Notes under the pieces: generated by a model | The model's input: the letters and a program-made list of their open reading frames with translations, nothing else | Database searches by the model: none | What the model was told of the DNA's origin: nothing | Source of the DNA: Bradyrhizobium cenepequi | Lineage (GTDB): Bacteria; Pseudomonadota; Alphaproteobacteria; Rhizobiales; Xanthobacteraceae | Direction of reading: 5' to 3' | Length of the DNA: 64,000 bases | NCBI RefSeq assembly: GCF_020329485.1 | Contig: NZ_JAGKJI010000018.1 | Location: 62,001 to 126,000, forward strand | In this document: positions 18,397 to 26,628 of the stretch, piece by piece | Position numbering within the stretch: position 1 is the stretch's first letter | Layout: every line of letters begins with the position of its first letter | Position numbers and translations under genes: made by a program

Positions 18397-19002
18397 ATGA
18401 GTTTCGCATCACGCCTTGCTGCGGCAACGCTCGCCGCGCTGATGTGCTGGATCGCGCCGGTTGCCGCCCAGCAGGCCCCGCCGCCGCAATACCCGCCGCC
18501 GCAGCGCGAGCCCACTCCAAGCACCTATGGGCCGGACGAACTTGTTGCCGCCGGCCACAAATTCTTCGGTAACGTCTCGCGCGGGCTTGCCTCCGTCATC
18601 GAGCGCGCAGTCAGCCAATGGGGCCTGCCCAATGGCTACGTGCTGGGCGAAGAGGGCTCAGGCGCCTTCGTTGCCGGCCTGCGCTACGGGGAAGGTACGC
18701 TCTACACCAAGAATGCCGGCGACCTGCGGGTCTATTGGCAGGGGCCCTCGGTCGGCTTCGACTGGGGCGGCGATGGCGCCCGCACCATGACGCTGGTCTA
18801 CAACCTGCCCTCCACGCAAGCGATCTACCAGCGCTTCGTCGGTATTGACGGGTCGGCCTATATCGTCGGCGGATTTGGCATGACCGCGCTGACCGCCAAC
18901 AACATCGTGCTGGTGCCGATCCGTTCCGGCATCGGGCTCAGGCTTGGCGCCAATGTCGGCTACCTGAAATATACCCCGCGCGCGACCTGGAACCCATTCT
19001 GA
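18397..19002 (+). CDS. DUF1134 / EipA-like periplasmic protein
   Basis: A 201-residue secreted protein with a signal peptide ending near VAAQQ (about 25), a proline-rich spacer, then one DUF1134 domain (SRGLASVIERAVSQWGLPN, VGFDWGGDGARTMTLVYNL and GSAYIVGGFGMTAL). In Brucella the DUF1134 protein EipA is needed for envelope integrity, so a cell-envelope role is likely. The length and single domain match that family. A GANTC site lies at 18306-18310 in the short region shared with the divergent YHS gene. Confidence 0.88.
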   Translation: MSFASRLAAATLAALMCWIAPVAAQQAPPPQYPPPQREPTPSTYGPDELVAAGHKFFGNVSRGLASVIERAVSQWGLPNGYVLGEEGSGAFVAGLRYGEGTLYTKNAGDLRVYWQGPSVGFDWGGDGARTMTLVYNLPSTQAIYQRFVGIDGSAYIVGGFGMTALTANNIVLVPIRSGIGLRLGANVGYLKYTPRATWNPF

Positions 19003-19120
19003 TTCCGCCGTTAACGCCTTGACGTGAATCCGTAACCCACGGGCAGGCATTTGGCTGGCCTTTTGTCGGCGGCCCGTGGCATTGTGATTAACGATCCATT
19101 ATCGTGGGAGTAACCCGTTC

Positions 19121-20416
19121 ATGGTCGAACCGATCATGTATCTGGCGATCGGTTTTCTGGTGTCGATGCTCTGCGGGCTGATGATCGTACCGCTGGTGCA
19201 TAACCGGGCAGTGCGGCTGACGACCCGGCGCATTGAGGCCGCAACCCCGCTGTCGATGGCCGAGATCCAGGCCGACAAGGACCAGTTGCGCGCGGAATTC
19301 GCGATGTCGGCGCGGCGGCTGGAGATGAGCGTCGAGCAGCTCAAGAGCAAGACCACAAGCCAGTTGGCCGAGCTCGGCAAGAAGACCGACGCGATCAACC
19401 GCATGAAGATCGAGCTCGGCGAGAAGAACGCGGCGATCTTTGCCCTCGAGGCGCGCGAAAAGGCGATGAAGGAGCAACTCGGCACCACTGAGGGGGAATT
19501 CACCGCCAGGGCCGAGCAGTTGCGCGCCGCCGAACAGGCGCTGGCGGACAAACAGAGCGAGCTCGCCAAGATCAATGCCGAACTGAACGACCGCTCGATG
19601 GCGGCGGACACCCGCCAGATCGAGCTGGTCTCCGTCCGCACCCAGATCGAGGAATTGAAGGACCGCGTCCGCGACGCCGAAAAGGATTTCGCCGCAACCC
19701 AGGCCCGCCTCGCCCAGGAACGCAGCGAATCCGAGACTGCGACCCGCGAGCTTGCGGAGGCACGGGGCCGGGTCGAGAATCTGAGCCAGCGCGTGACCGA
19801 CCTCGACCAGCAATTGACCGTCCAGGTCAAGGAAGCCGAAGTGCTCGGCAACCGGGTCAACGAACTGCAGGGACGGCTTGAGGCGCAGGGCAAGCTGCTG
19901 ACCGAACGGGAATCCGAGAACAACCAGCTCCGGCAGGCCAATGAGGCAGCCGAGCGCACGGTGAAGGAATTGCGCGAGGAGATCGGGGCGATGAAAGGCC
20001 GCAAATCGCCCGCCCTCGAAAAGCTCAAGAGCGAGAAGACCGCGCTGGAAGAAGAGCTGCGCATCGCTCGCGACGAACGGTCAAAGCTGCAGCGCGACAT
20101 CGATGCGCTCCAGCAGCGGGCGGAGAGCTCCTGGTCGGCCGAGCGCACGGAGAATGCTCTGCTGCGCGAACGCATCAACGACATCGCCGCCGAGGTCGCG
20201 AGGCTGGCGATCCGGCTCGAAGGGCCGAATTCGGCAATCGAAGCCATGCTGGCGGCAGAGCCGTCGATCCCGGCCAAGGCGGGACCGAAAGCCGCCAATG
20301 GCGCCGCGAACGGCGTGCCCGCCGCAAACGGCCTGCCCGAAGGCGGCGGAACGCTGGCCGAACGCATCCGGGCGCTGCAATCCCACGCTTCCCGAGCCCG
20401 CGGGCAGGAGACATAA
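19121..20416 (+). CDS. Membrane-anchored long coiled-coil protein
   Basis: A 431-residue protein of unknown function. Residues 5-25 are one membrane helix (MYLAIGFLVSMLCGLMIVPL). From about residue 45 to 370 it is a nearly unbroken charged coiled coil with heptad spacing. The last 60 residues are alanine/glycine-rich and low in complexity. The shape suggests a cytoplasmic rod fixed to the inner membrane, perhaps a scaffold; no enzymatic motif is visible. It is the last gene before tRNA-Val and the mobile element. Confidence 0.75.
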   Translation: MVEPIMYLAIGFLVSMLCGLMIVPLVHNRAVRLTTRRIEAATPLSMAEIQADKDQLRAEFAMSARRLEMSVEQLKSKTTSQLAELGKKTDAINRMKIELGEKNAAIFALEAREKAMKEQLGTTEGEFTARAEQLRAAEQALADKQSELAKINAELNDRSMAADTRQIELVSVRTQIEELKDRVRDAEKDFAATQARLAQERSESETATRELAEARGRVENLSQRVTDLDQQLTVQVKEAEVLGNRVNELQGRLEAQGKLLTERESENNQLRQANEAAERTVKELREEIGAMKGRKSPALEKLKSEKTALEEELRIARDERSKLQRDIDALQQRAESSWSAERTENALLRERINDIAAEVARLAIRLEGPNSAIEAMLAAEPSIPAKAGPKAANGAANGVPAANGLPEGGGTLAERIRALQSHASRARGQET

Positions 20417-20440
20417 AGCGCTTTGGGGGGCGGCTTTGGC

Positions 20441-20470
20441 TTGACACCCCGCCCCTGCCCTTCGTAAATC
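20441..20470 (+). promoter_or_regulatory. Likely sigma-70 promoter of tRNA-Val
   Basis: TTGACA (20441-20446), an 18-bp spacer and TAAATC (20465-20470), about 64 nt before the tRNA. The -35 box is a perfect consensus match. Confidence 0.6.
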
Positions 20471-20533
20471 GCGAGCTCCGGCTGTAAGGCCGTTTCCGGA
20501 TGCCGGTCCGGCTTCCGAGCACACCAAGATCCC

Positions 20534-20608
20534 GGACGCATAGCTCAGCGGGAGAGCGTTCCCTTCACACGGGAGAGGTCCAAGGTTCGATCCCTTGTGC
20601 GTCCACCA
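20534..20608 (+). tRNA. tRNA-Val(CAC)
   Basis: A full cloverleaf: acceptor stem GGACGCA / TGCGTCC, D-arm with TAGCTCAGCGGGAGAG, anticodon loop TTCACAC with anticodon CAC, T-arm GGTTCGATCCC, and an encoded CCA at 20606-20608. Its 3' part, from 20562, is repeated exactly at 30121-30167, so it is the insertion target of the mobile element. Confidence 0.97.
20562..20608. other. attL: tRNA-proximal attachment site
   Basis: The 3' 47 bases of tRNA-Val, from the anticodon arm through CCA, identical to 30121-30167. The match breaks immediately on both sides. This is typical of tyrosine-integrase crossover in a tRNA gene; the tRNA stays complete. Confidence 0.92.
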
Positions 20609-20702
20609 CGCAAACAACTGAAACCTTTGGCGAAATTCACAAAGCCCTGGCATGCCAGATGGTGTTCTAACTGCATCTGCACGCAGGACAGAGCGCGAAC
20701 AT

Positions 20703-20806
20703 GTGTGCAGAAGCGTGCAAAATGTGTGCACGATGTGCTGGGGACGGACCCTTCCTGGAGCGAATTTCCACTGTACTCGTACAAATAGTGTCACCTTGAG
20801 TGTGCA
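20703..20806. repeat. Left-end GTGTGCA repeats (candidate integrase arm sites)
   Basis: GTGTGCA occurs at 20703-20709, 20724-20730 and 20800-20806. The middle copy is part of the 16-mer GTGCAAAATGTGTGCA (20715-20730), which recurs exactly at 30045-30060 near the other end. The bases from 20609 to 21005 hold no gene that I can support. Confidence 0.5.
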
Positions 20807-21005
20807 CTCCCATGGAGAGCCCCATACAGTCTGCACGGCGGACGCGCTCTGCGCGACCCACGCTCAGAAGGCGACCAGAAGCCCGTCCGTGTGTTCTCTT
20901 TCTGTTCAGGAGGTAGGGAGCCCTTGCACCAGGAAATCGATCCTAGAGCCTCCTGAGGCGGTCTGAAGGCCATCCAAAGAATGATGACACCGTAAACGTC
21001 GCGGC

Positions 21006-21233
21006 GTGTCCGCTTTAGCTCAGACACCCGACGTTCTGGAAGCCGCACGGCTGTACGGCTCAGGGCCAATTCCGGACGAGGCTGACGCAAGACGGATCAT
21101 GCAGATTGTTTTAGGCGATCACTCGGTGGAATTTGAGACCAAGCATTGGAACTTAGATAAGGTGTGCTGGTTTTGCGCGATTGGCTTCTCTCAGTTCCTC
21201 ATGCGGAAAGGAGAGATTCCAACGCGCGTGTGA
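21006..21233 (+). CDS. Hypothetical protein of the mobile element
   Basis: A 75-residue open frame starting with GTG. It is not recognised. The composition is protein-like: an acidic N-terminal half (GPIPDEADARRIMQIVLGD) and an aromatic segment KHWNLDKVCWFCAIGF. There is no clear ribosome site. Another short frame starts 4 nt after its stop. It may be a small accessory protein of the element or a remnant. Confidence 0.4.
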   Translation: MSALAQTPDVLEAARLYGSGPIPDEADARRIMQIVLGDHSVEFETKHWNLDKVCWFCAIGFSQFLMRKGEIPTRV

Positions 21234-21236
21234 TAA

Positions 21237-21485
21237 ATGAGCGAGTTAGACCAATATCTGGCGGTGGCGCTCAGTCGTGACGTTGGACATTCGCCACTCC
21301 TCGACTGGCTCATCGGCACCGTTCTTGACCTGCCCTCGCTCAAAATGCTGCCGCTCGTCGCGGCTGAGAACTGGCGTCGACCGGCAATACATCCGCGAAA
21401 AGATACCGATCGAACCATGTCGGAAACGCGCGGGCCAGATCGCGCTTTCCAGAAAGCTCGAGCCCCAGCCGTTTCGCTTCGATGA
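21237..21485 (+). CDS. Possible short protein, overlapping the HxlR gene end
   Basis: An 82-residue frame beginning MSELDQYLAVALSRDVGHSP directly after the previous stop. The first 46 residues look protein-like. The rest lies antisense to the HxlR-type gene and reads like a shadow. It may be the truncated start of a gene interrupted by the neighbouring insertion. The function is unknown and the existence is uncertain. Confidence 0.25.
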   Translation: MSELDQYLAVALSRDVGHSPLLDWLIGTVLDLPSLKMLPLVAAENWRRPAIHPRKDTDRTMSETRGPDRAFQKARAPAVSLR

Positions 21486-22035
21486 AGCTGACGTCCCCCC
21501 GCCACCACGCAACTAGAACTGGTAGCTTTGCGCGCACGAGCAATGGCTCGGGGAACCCGGGGTTCACCAGACAAAAAGATATTTCGGATGCTTTGAGCAG
21601 CAGAAAGCGGGGCTTCATACCGTCGATCTCGAACCGAACGACGATCGGTTGAGCGGGGAGCGCATCGCGCCGCACGCGCCGCTGCATATCGACGAACAGC
21701 GGCTCCGCGTCGAGATTTTCCTTCTCGGACTGACGCGGCAGGAAGCGCTGACCCCATGTGCCCAAGGCCATGACGACGGAGCTGATCTCCTTCCCGGACG
21801 CCGTGAGTTCATATTCCGGCCCCGAGTTTCCATCGTAGCGCTCGACTGCGCCGATAGCGATCAGTTCCTGGAGCCTCTCCGACAACATGGTTTTGGAGAT
21901 GCGAGGAATGCCTCGGCGAATGTCGTTGAAGCGTCGGCTCCCGCAGAGCAGTTCCCGCACCACAAGCAGCGTCCAGCGTCCACCCAAGACTTCATGGGCG
22001 CGCGCGATCGAGCAAAACTGTCCATAACCGGCCAT
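21340..22035 (-). CDS. HxlR-family winged-helix transcriptional regulator
   Basis: A 231-residue regulator. The N-terminal 100 residues form the HxlR domain: CSIARAHEVLGGRWTLLVVR, RRFNDIRRGIPRISKTMLSE and the wing AVERYDGNSGPEYELTASG. A C-terminal region of about 120 residues (FEIDGMKPRFLLLKASEIS) is found in longer HxlR proteins and may sense a ligand or bind sterol-carrier-like compounds. Many HxlR proteins respond to aldehydes or redox stress; no signal can be inferred here. It faces away from the truncated PLP-enzyme gene. Confidence 0.88.
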   Translation of the reverse strand: MAGYGQFCSIARAHEVLGGRWTLLVVRELLCGSRRFNDIRRGIPRISKTMLSERLQELIAIGAVERYDGNSGPEYELTASGKEISSVVMALGTWGQRFLPRQSEKENLDAEPLFVDMQRRVRRDALPAQPIVVRFEIDGMKPRFLLLKASEISFCLVNPGFPEPLLVRAKLPVLVAWWRGDVSFIEAKRLGLELSGKRDLARAFPTWFDRYLFADVLPVDASSQPRRAAAF

Positions 22036-22249
22036 CGCGGCAGACTACCAGGTATGGCCGAGTTGCACAGGTCCGGAATCCGGACCCCCGCGCCGCAATC
22101 GCACCTGTAAGATGCGAGAGCGTGGCAAGTTCAGAAGGGTGCAAGCATGGCCCAGGTGCCCACCCTCCGATTGAATCCGGCTAATGGCACAGTCCATGGC
22201 CGGTTCTTATGAGACTCGAACGAAACGACCTAAAGCGATAGGACCGTCA

Positions 22250-22528
22250 ATGACCGCGGCCCAGGCCACTATCCTAGACACCATCGGCAACACGTCTCTG
22301 TTGCCGCTGCGCCATGTCGTCCCCGCCAACGGAGCTCGCATCCTGCTGAAGCTCGAAAGCGAGAATCCGACCGGCAGCATTAAGGATCGCATGGCGCTGG
22401 CGATGATCGAGGCGCCCGAGGCCGATGGACGATTGCAGCCTGGCGGCGCGGTCGTCGAATATACCGGCGGCAGCACGGGAGTCTCCCTCGCGTTGGTATG
22501 CGCGGTGAGGGTGCAACCGTACCATTGA
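22250..22528 (+). pseudogene. Truncated PLP-dependent cysteine synthase-like gene
   Basis: The first 92 residues of a cysteine synthase/fold-type II PLP enzyme, against a usual length above 300. The PLP lysine is present in ENPTGSIKDRMALAM, and the pyridoxal-phosphate loop region reads EYTGGSTGVSLALVCAV. After that the family pattern is lost and the frame stops. The catalytic C-terminal domain is gone, so this is a remnant. The 340 bases to 22868 contain no recognisable continuation. Confidence 0.8.
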
Positions 22529-22868
22529 CCGCCGCCACGCTGAGACTGAGGAAGCCGAAGCGATAGGCATTCCCACGCTGGCCGCAGCAACGCGGAAGAC
22601 GCGTCGTAGCATCCTGTTCTCCCGCACGAAGCGACGGAGCGGAACGACGGTGGACTCGGGCGACAGGCGTCGCCGCATCGTTTGCCGCGATCACACCTGT
22701 TCGTCGCGATAGTGGCTTCCGAGACGACCGAGCGGCTCGGTCTCGCGTGGCGACGCCACACCCGGGCGGCGTTCAACGAGCAAGGTCAGAATTCCATACC
22801 CCACAGACAACGCCGGTCAATCCATACTCTCTCTCGCAACTTCACTCATGGTTATGGAGGAACGCACC

Positions 22869-23180
22869 GTGTCGGCTCATCTCCTCATTCTCTATCCTAT
22901 CCCCAAAGACGCCGTGGCGTTTGACCGCGCCTATAATGACGAGCATCTTTCCTACGCCGGCCCGAGACTCATCGGCGCGACAGGTGTCGCCACCAAGCGC
23001 GTGGTCGGGCCGGCGTTTGCGCCACCGCCCTACCATTTGATGTCCGATGTAAGCTTTCCGACGATCGATGCACTGAAAAGCTGTGCAGCGTCCAAGGGCG
23101 GCAAGGAAGCCCTGGAGCACGCCGCGTCGATCAGTTCCGGCGGCGCGCCGACGATCATCGTCGTCACCGACGAGACTTAA
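22869..23180 (+). CDS. EthD-domain protein
   Basis: A protein of about 103 residues of the EthD (dimeric alpha-beta barrel) type: SAHLLILYPIPKDAVAFDRA, then YNDEHLSYAGPRLIG, with a C-terminal beta strand TIIVVTDE. EthD-like proteins accompany oxidative or catabolic enzymes, and some may act on or bind hydrophobic products. The GTG at 22869 has GGAGG 8 nt upstream and gives the family start; in-frame ATGs at 22848 and 22854 are alternatives. Confidence 0.75.
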   Translation: MSAHLLILYPIPKDAVAFDRAYNDEHLSYAGPRLIGATGVATKRVVGPAFAPPPYHLMSDVSFPTIDALKSCAASKGGKEALEHAASISSGGAPTIIVVTDET

Positions 23181-23228
23181 TACTCGTCGCGACACAATCC
23201 AAGGCTCGCCCTCGGGGCAGCGACTAAT

Positions 23229-23531
23229 GTGTTCGCCCCGATGGGCTTCACAGCCCTGGCGCTGCTGTGGCTCACGGTGGCACAAGCGGCGTTGTTGACT
23301 TTCACCATGCCGATCTGGGCGACGCTGCTCGCTTGGCCGATCCTTGGGGAGCGCGCCAGGCTGCGAAGTGTGATCCCCCTGTGCCTCGGCGTGGCCGGAT
23401 TGGTCCTCCTTATGGGGGCAAATCTGGGAGCCAGGATCGGCGGGCAGCGATACGCGACAATACCATCAAGCGAGGTCGATGGCCGGGACCAATCGGCCAC
23501 GCCCCACAGTGATTTGAGGGACTGGCGATGA
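23229..23531 (+). pseudogene. Fragment of an EamA/DMT-family transporter
   Basis: A 100-residue frame whose first 67 residues match the end of an EamA domain: LTVAQAALLTFTMPIWATLL, then WPILGERARLRSVIPLCLGV, then AGLVLLMGANL. A complete member has ten membrane helices and about 290 residues; only about three helices remain. The tail past residue 70 is polar and unlike the family. It overlaps the MaoC start by 4 nt. Confidence 0.7.
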
Positions 23532-23977
23532 TCGAGTGGTTCGAGGATTTGTCTTTGGGAATGCGCTTCAAAAGCGGAACTGTCCAAGTCTCCGAGCACG
23601 ATATCAAGCAGTTCGCGGCCAAGTTCGATCCGCAGCCGTTTCATCTAGACGATGACGCTGCGCAAAAAACGATTTTCAAAGGCCTCGCAGCATCGGGATG
23701 GCACACCGCTGCCATAGCAATGAGCCTTGTGGTTCAGACTCGTCCGTTTGGTCCTCATCCCCTCATTGGTCTCGGAGTTGACGGTCTTCGCTGGATGACG
23801 CCGGTGAGACCCGGCGATATCCTGTTCGTCGAAGGCGAAGTTGTTGGCCTCACGCCTTCCAAGTCCAAGCCTCAAGGCACCGTTTTGATCAAGTGGATTG
23901 CTTACAATCAGAACGGCGACGCGGTTTACACTTTCACTCCGATTGGTTTTGTGCCGTGTCGGCCGAAATCGATCTAG
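23528..23977 (+). CDS. MaoC-family dehydratase (hot-dog fold)
   Basis: A 149-residue MaoC-like protein. The pattern MIEWFEDLSLGMRFKSGTVQ, then DPQPFHLDDDAA, then ASGWHTAAIAMSLVV fits the hydratase family; the Asp/His pair in FDPQPFHLD is where the hydratase active site lies. Such enzymes hydrate enoyl-CoA or related thioesters. It is complete, unlike its neighbours in this part of the element. The substrate is unknown. Confidence 0.88.
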   Translation: MIEWFEDLSLGMRFKSGTVQVSEHDIKQFAAKFDPQPFHLDDDAAQKTIFKGLAASGWHTAAIAMSLVVQTRPFGPHPLIGLGVDGLRWMTPVRPGDILFVEGEVVGLTPSKSKPQGTVLIKWIAYNQNGDAVYTFTPIGFVPCRPKSI

Positions 23978-24130
23978 GCGCGCGGTGAGGCGATCGAGGC
24001 GCCCAAGGGTCCGCGGGATGACGGGAACACCGTAGCCCTTGTGGGCGTCACCTATCGCCTTGTCGGATTCGACACGGCGGAGACCGGCCGTCTGACGCAA
24101 GGGGCCAGCGAGGCTGCGCCCGGCGGCTAA
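23978..24130 (+). pseudogene. Fragment of a staphylococcal-nuclease-like gene
   Basis: Directly after the MaoC stop and in the same frame, 50 codons end with GNTVALVGVTYRLVGFDTAE. This resembles the start of SNase/thermonuclease domains (DGDT...YRLVGFDTPE). There is no start codon of its own and nothing of the remaining domain. It is a short decayed remnant. Confidence 0.5.
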
Positions 24131-24161
24131 ACGCCCTTGACCGCGTGGGAGATGCCTACGT

Positions 24162-24992
24162 TCAAATTGGCCCAGGCTGGTCGTCGTCAGCCCTGAGCGT
24201 CATGTGCTCAAGACGCCAATGCGTGAGTACCCGGGCCTTGCTGACGGGCAGATCGTCCTCGGAAATGGCGATGCAACGCTTGATGACGATCTGCTTCTTG
24301 TCCATTAGCCGAGCCTCGCAAGCCTCTTGCACGGCCTCGGCCAGTTCATCCGCAGTATCGGCAGACGCCTCGGCATTATCCCCGGGATGATAGACCAGAA
24401 CGATGCTCAAGTCGTAGGGCTCGCCATCAGGCCGCTCCAGCGCCAGACCGCCATCCAGATCGAAATAGACGAAGGAGATGAGCGCGCCATGTGGTTCGAG
24501 CTTCTTGGCCAGCCTCTCATCGACCTTGGTCTTCTGCATCCTGCGAACGAAGGCATCTGGAAAGGCCGCGCGGTCATAGCGTGCACTCAACCAACTGCGC
24601 AGAACCTTAAGCCCTTTGCCGTCAACCACGAACGCGCCATCCGGCTCGAAACTCGCGAGCGCGCTCTTGGGCACGAGGCGTTTGCTGGTAGTGACAAGCT
24701 CCACGATTACCGGGGCGCCGTCCCGCTGCATCGACAGATGAAGCGTCCGCGGCGCCTTGCCCCAGGAGAAGTTGCCATTGGGCGCTGACACGACACGGCC
24801 GACGATAACCTCGACGTGGGGCTCGGCATGCAAATCGTCGTTGGCCAGATCGCAGTCGTGGCTAATGACGACCACGCAGGTGGCATCCGTATCCGCGTGG
24901 TGAAGCTCAAGGACGGCACGGGCAATGGCGCACAGAACATGCCCTTGACGCCATGGCGTCTCACGGGACCACTGCGGCTGCCCCTGCTCCAT
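24162..24992 (-). CDS. Unknown protein with SHDCD motif, third gene of a three-gene operon
   Basis: A 276-residue soluble protein of unknown function. Near the N-terminus is CVVVISHDCDLANDD followed by HVEVIVGRVV; the invariant-looking His-Asp-Cys-Asp cluster could bind metal or be catalytic. The middle holds basic and aromatic segments (VLRSWLSARYDRAAFPDAFV), and the C-terminal half has FVYFDLDGG and LSIVLVYHPGD. I recall similar SHDCD-type proteins as conserved hypotheticals but cannot name a function. It starts 6 nt after the HTH gene, so it is cotranscribed with that and the TIGR04255-type gene. Confidence 0.7.
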   Translation of the reverse strand: MEQGQPQWSRETPWRQGHVLCAIARAVLELHHADTDATCVVVISHDCDLANDDLHAEPHVEVIVGRVVSAPNGNFSWGKAPRTLHLSMQRDGAPVIVELVTTSKRLVPKSALASFEPDGAFVVDGKGLKVLRSWLSARYDRAAFPDAFVRRMQKTKVDERLAKKLEPHGALISFVYFDLDGGLALERPDGEPYDLSIVLVYHPGDNAEASADTADELAEAVQEACEARLMDKKQIVIKRCIAISEDDLPVSKARVLTHWRLEHMTLRADDDQPGPI

Positions 24993-24998
24993 GATCGA

Positions 24999-25643
24999 TC
25001 AGGCGTCCTCATCCAGGGAGGGCGTGCCGATGTCCGACGCCTCAGGGCGCGCTTTGCGGCCTCCGAGAATATCATCCAACTTGGTCCTGGCTTCAACGCC
25101 GCGCTGGACGACGCGAACGAGTTTCCTGGCGGCCTCGCGTCCGTCGGCGCCCTCGCTGAGCAACTGGAGCAACGACTTGCCCTGCGTGATGGTGCGGTCG
25201 AGAGCGAGTGACGTTGGCTTGAAGCCAAGCGCCGAGAAAATTCGCGCGGCCTCGGCAAGCTGTCGCAGCTTCTCCTGATGCGCGGGCTTCGGTGTCTCAC
25301 CGTTGATCCAGTTGTAGAGTGTCTGCCGCGAGACCCCAAACACTTCTGGCAGGCGCGTGAGGGTGCGCCCAAAGCCGGTCTTGATCACTTGCATCAGCTC
25401 GGCATACGGCGCTGCATCGGGCGCCTGAGCCGGCGGAACCACCACCAGGAACGCCTGATACCCGATCTGCAAAACATACATGCGGCGATAGTAATCGCCG
25501 CTTTCGATCCCGCCCGTGCCAGCGGCGCCGATGGTGGGCAGAACCTGCGACGCAGGACGGGTATGCGAATGGATCGCCGGAACAGGACGATATCCCGTGC
25601 CAGTCGCCAGATCGGGCATAGCTAAGTCAGCGAGAGCGGTCAT
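24999..25643 (-). CDS. HTH protein, second gene of the three-gene operon
   Basis: A 214-residue protein with a central helix-turn-helix: RTLTRLPEVFGVSRQTLYNW followed by INGETPKP, about residues 95-122. This is a Cro/XRE-like DNA-binding element. An N-terminal segment with YYRRMYVLQIGYQAFLVVVPP and a helical C-terminal part (QGKSLLQLLSEGADGREAAR) flank it. It could repress the operon or recognise DNA as part of its function. Its ATG overlaps the stop of the gene before it (ATGA), and the next gene follows by 6 nt. Confidence 0.78.
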   Translation of the reverse strand: MTALADLAMPDLATGTGYRPVPAIHSHTRPASQVLPTIGAAGTGGIESGDYYRRMYVLQIGYQAFLVVVPPAQAPDAAPYAELMQVIKTGFGRTLTRLPEVFGVSRQTLYNWINGETPKPAHQEKLRQLAEAARIFSALGFKPTSLALDRTITQGKSLLQLLSEGADGREAARKLVRVVQRGVEARTKLDDILGGRKARPEASDIGTPSLDEDA

Positions 25644-26428
25644 TCTTCATCCCACACTTGAAAGGCATGCTCAGTCACAACCGCCTTGAAGGCAGCACTG
25701 ATGACACCATGGATGGTGCCAAGCTGCTCGCCAACAGCTGGGGCTGAAAACGCCATGCGTCTTTCAACGAATCCATCCGTATCCACTGTAGCGTGATGGC
25801 CAGAGTATTCCAGGAATCGGTCGTCGATTTGCATGCCGTCCGGCGTGAGGTCAGGAGGAAATGCAAGTCCGCCATCCTGAATAACGACTCGTGAACGCAG
25901 TTGCACATCGCCGACTCGACTGAACGTCTCCGAGAAGGAATGCACAGCCTTGCCCCCCAGACGCGCGCCCAGCCCGCGCACTTCTGGCACGACATACAGA
26001 TCCAGATGATCGTTCGGCCGGGGCGCCACATGGTCAAGGTACCGTAAGCCTACCCGCTCGGTGTAATCGAGTTGCACCACCTCGTGCACGATCGCCAGCC
26101 CCTTGAGAAATTGAGCTGAGAAGTCCTCAAACCTCCCGTACCGCGTCGACTGAAGCGTGAGGGCGTCGGGGTTCAACACGAAGATGTGCGTCTTGTCCGC
26201 ATTTCCGAACAAGAACTGCTCCAGGTTGGTGACGCTCGGTGGCGTTGCGTCGCCTTCCTGGGCGGTGAGCTTAAGCGTAACCATCTTGCGCGACGCAAAA
26301 TCCGGAAAGCCACCCTTGCGCATCGCCTCTTGGATCGAGGGGAGATAGTCCCCAAGCTTCAGCAGCGTGTTGAAGCGCGCCTGTACTACGGTGAAGTAGA
26401 CAGGCGGGCTCTTCAGCGGTGTTCCCAT
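25640..26428 (-). CDS. TIGR04255-like protein, first gene of the three-gene operon
   Basis: A 262-residue protein that matches, by eye, the TIGR04255 family: it opens with KSPPVYFTVVQARFNTLLKL, has an internal LDYTERVGLRYLDHVAPRPN and ends in a segment ISAAFKAVVTEHAFQVWDEE. The family is scattered among bacteria and has no established role. A good ribosome site (AGGAG) sits 6 nt before the ATG, and the gene overlaps the following HTH gene, so it leads a tight operon. It is divergent from the serine recombinase. Confidence 0.75.
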   Translation of the reverse strand: MGTPLKSPPVYFTVVQARFNTLLKLGDYLPSIQEAMRKGGFPDFASRKMVTLKLTAQEGDATPPSVTNLEQFLFGNADKTHIFVLNPDALTLQSTRYGRFEDFSAQFLKGLAIVHEVVQLDYTERVGLRYLDHVAPRPNDHLDLYVVPEVRGLGARLGGKAVHSFSETFSRVGDVQLRSRVVIQDGGLAFPPDLTPDGMQIDDRFLEYSGHHATVDTDGFVERRMAFSAPAVGEQLGTIHGVISAAFKAVVTEHAFQVWDEE

Positions 26429-26545
26429 AGCCAGCTCCTAGTAAGCCTGCAGTTTACACTTCGGTTTACAAATCGCAAGCCGCATGACGCCGCATGGTTT
26501 CACTTGGGTATACCCACGAGAGACATTGGAATGAGACGAAAGTTA

Positions 26546-26612
26546 TGTCTCAATAGGATTGATTTTTGAGTTCCGAGACGACAATCTCAAGAGTCTAGAG
26601 CCTATTGAGACA
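26546..26612. promoter_or_regulatory. Inverted repeat upstream of the serine recombinase
   Basis: TGTCTCAATAGG (26546-26557) and CCTATTGAGACA (26601-26612) form a perfect 12-bp inverted repeat with 43 bases between. More GAGAC/GTCTC half-sites lie in and around it. It ends 16 nt before the recombinase start and could be its operator or recombination site. Confidence 0.5.
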
Positions 26613-26628
26613 AAAGGGGAGCTGAACG

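Noticed and set aside
20545..20784. Minus-strand frame of 79 codons with GGRTRDRTLDLSRVKG
   Set aside because: It is the translated complement of tRNA-Val, a common false gene call.
22274..22776. Minus-strand frames behind the truncated PLP gene
   Set aside because: Composition is Arg-rich and no family is recognisable; could be decayed DNA but I cannot support a gene.
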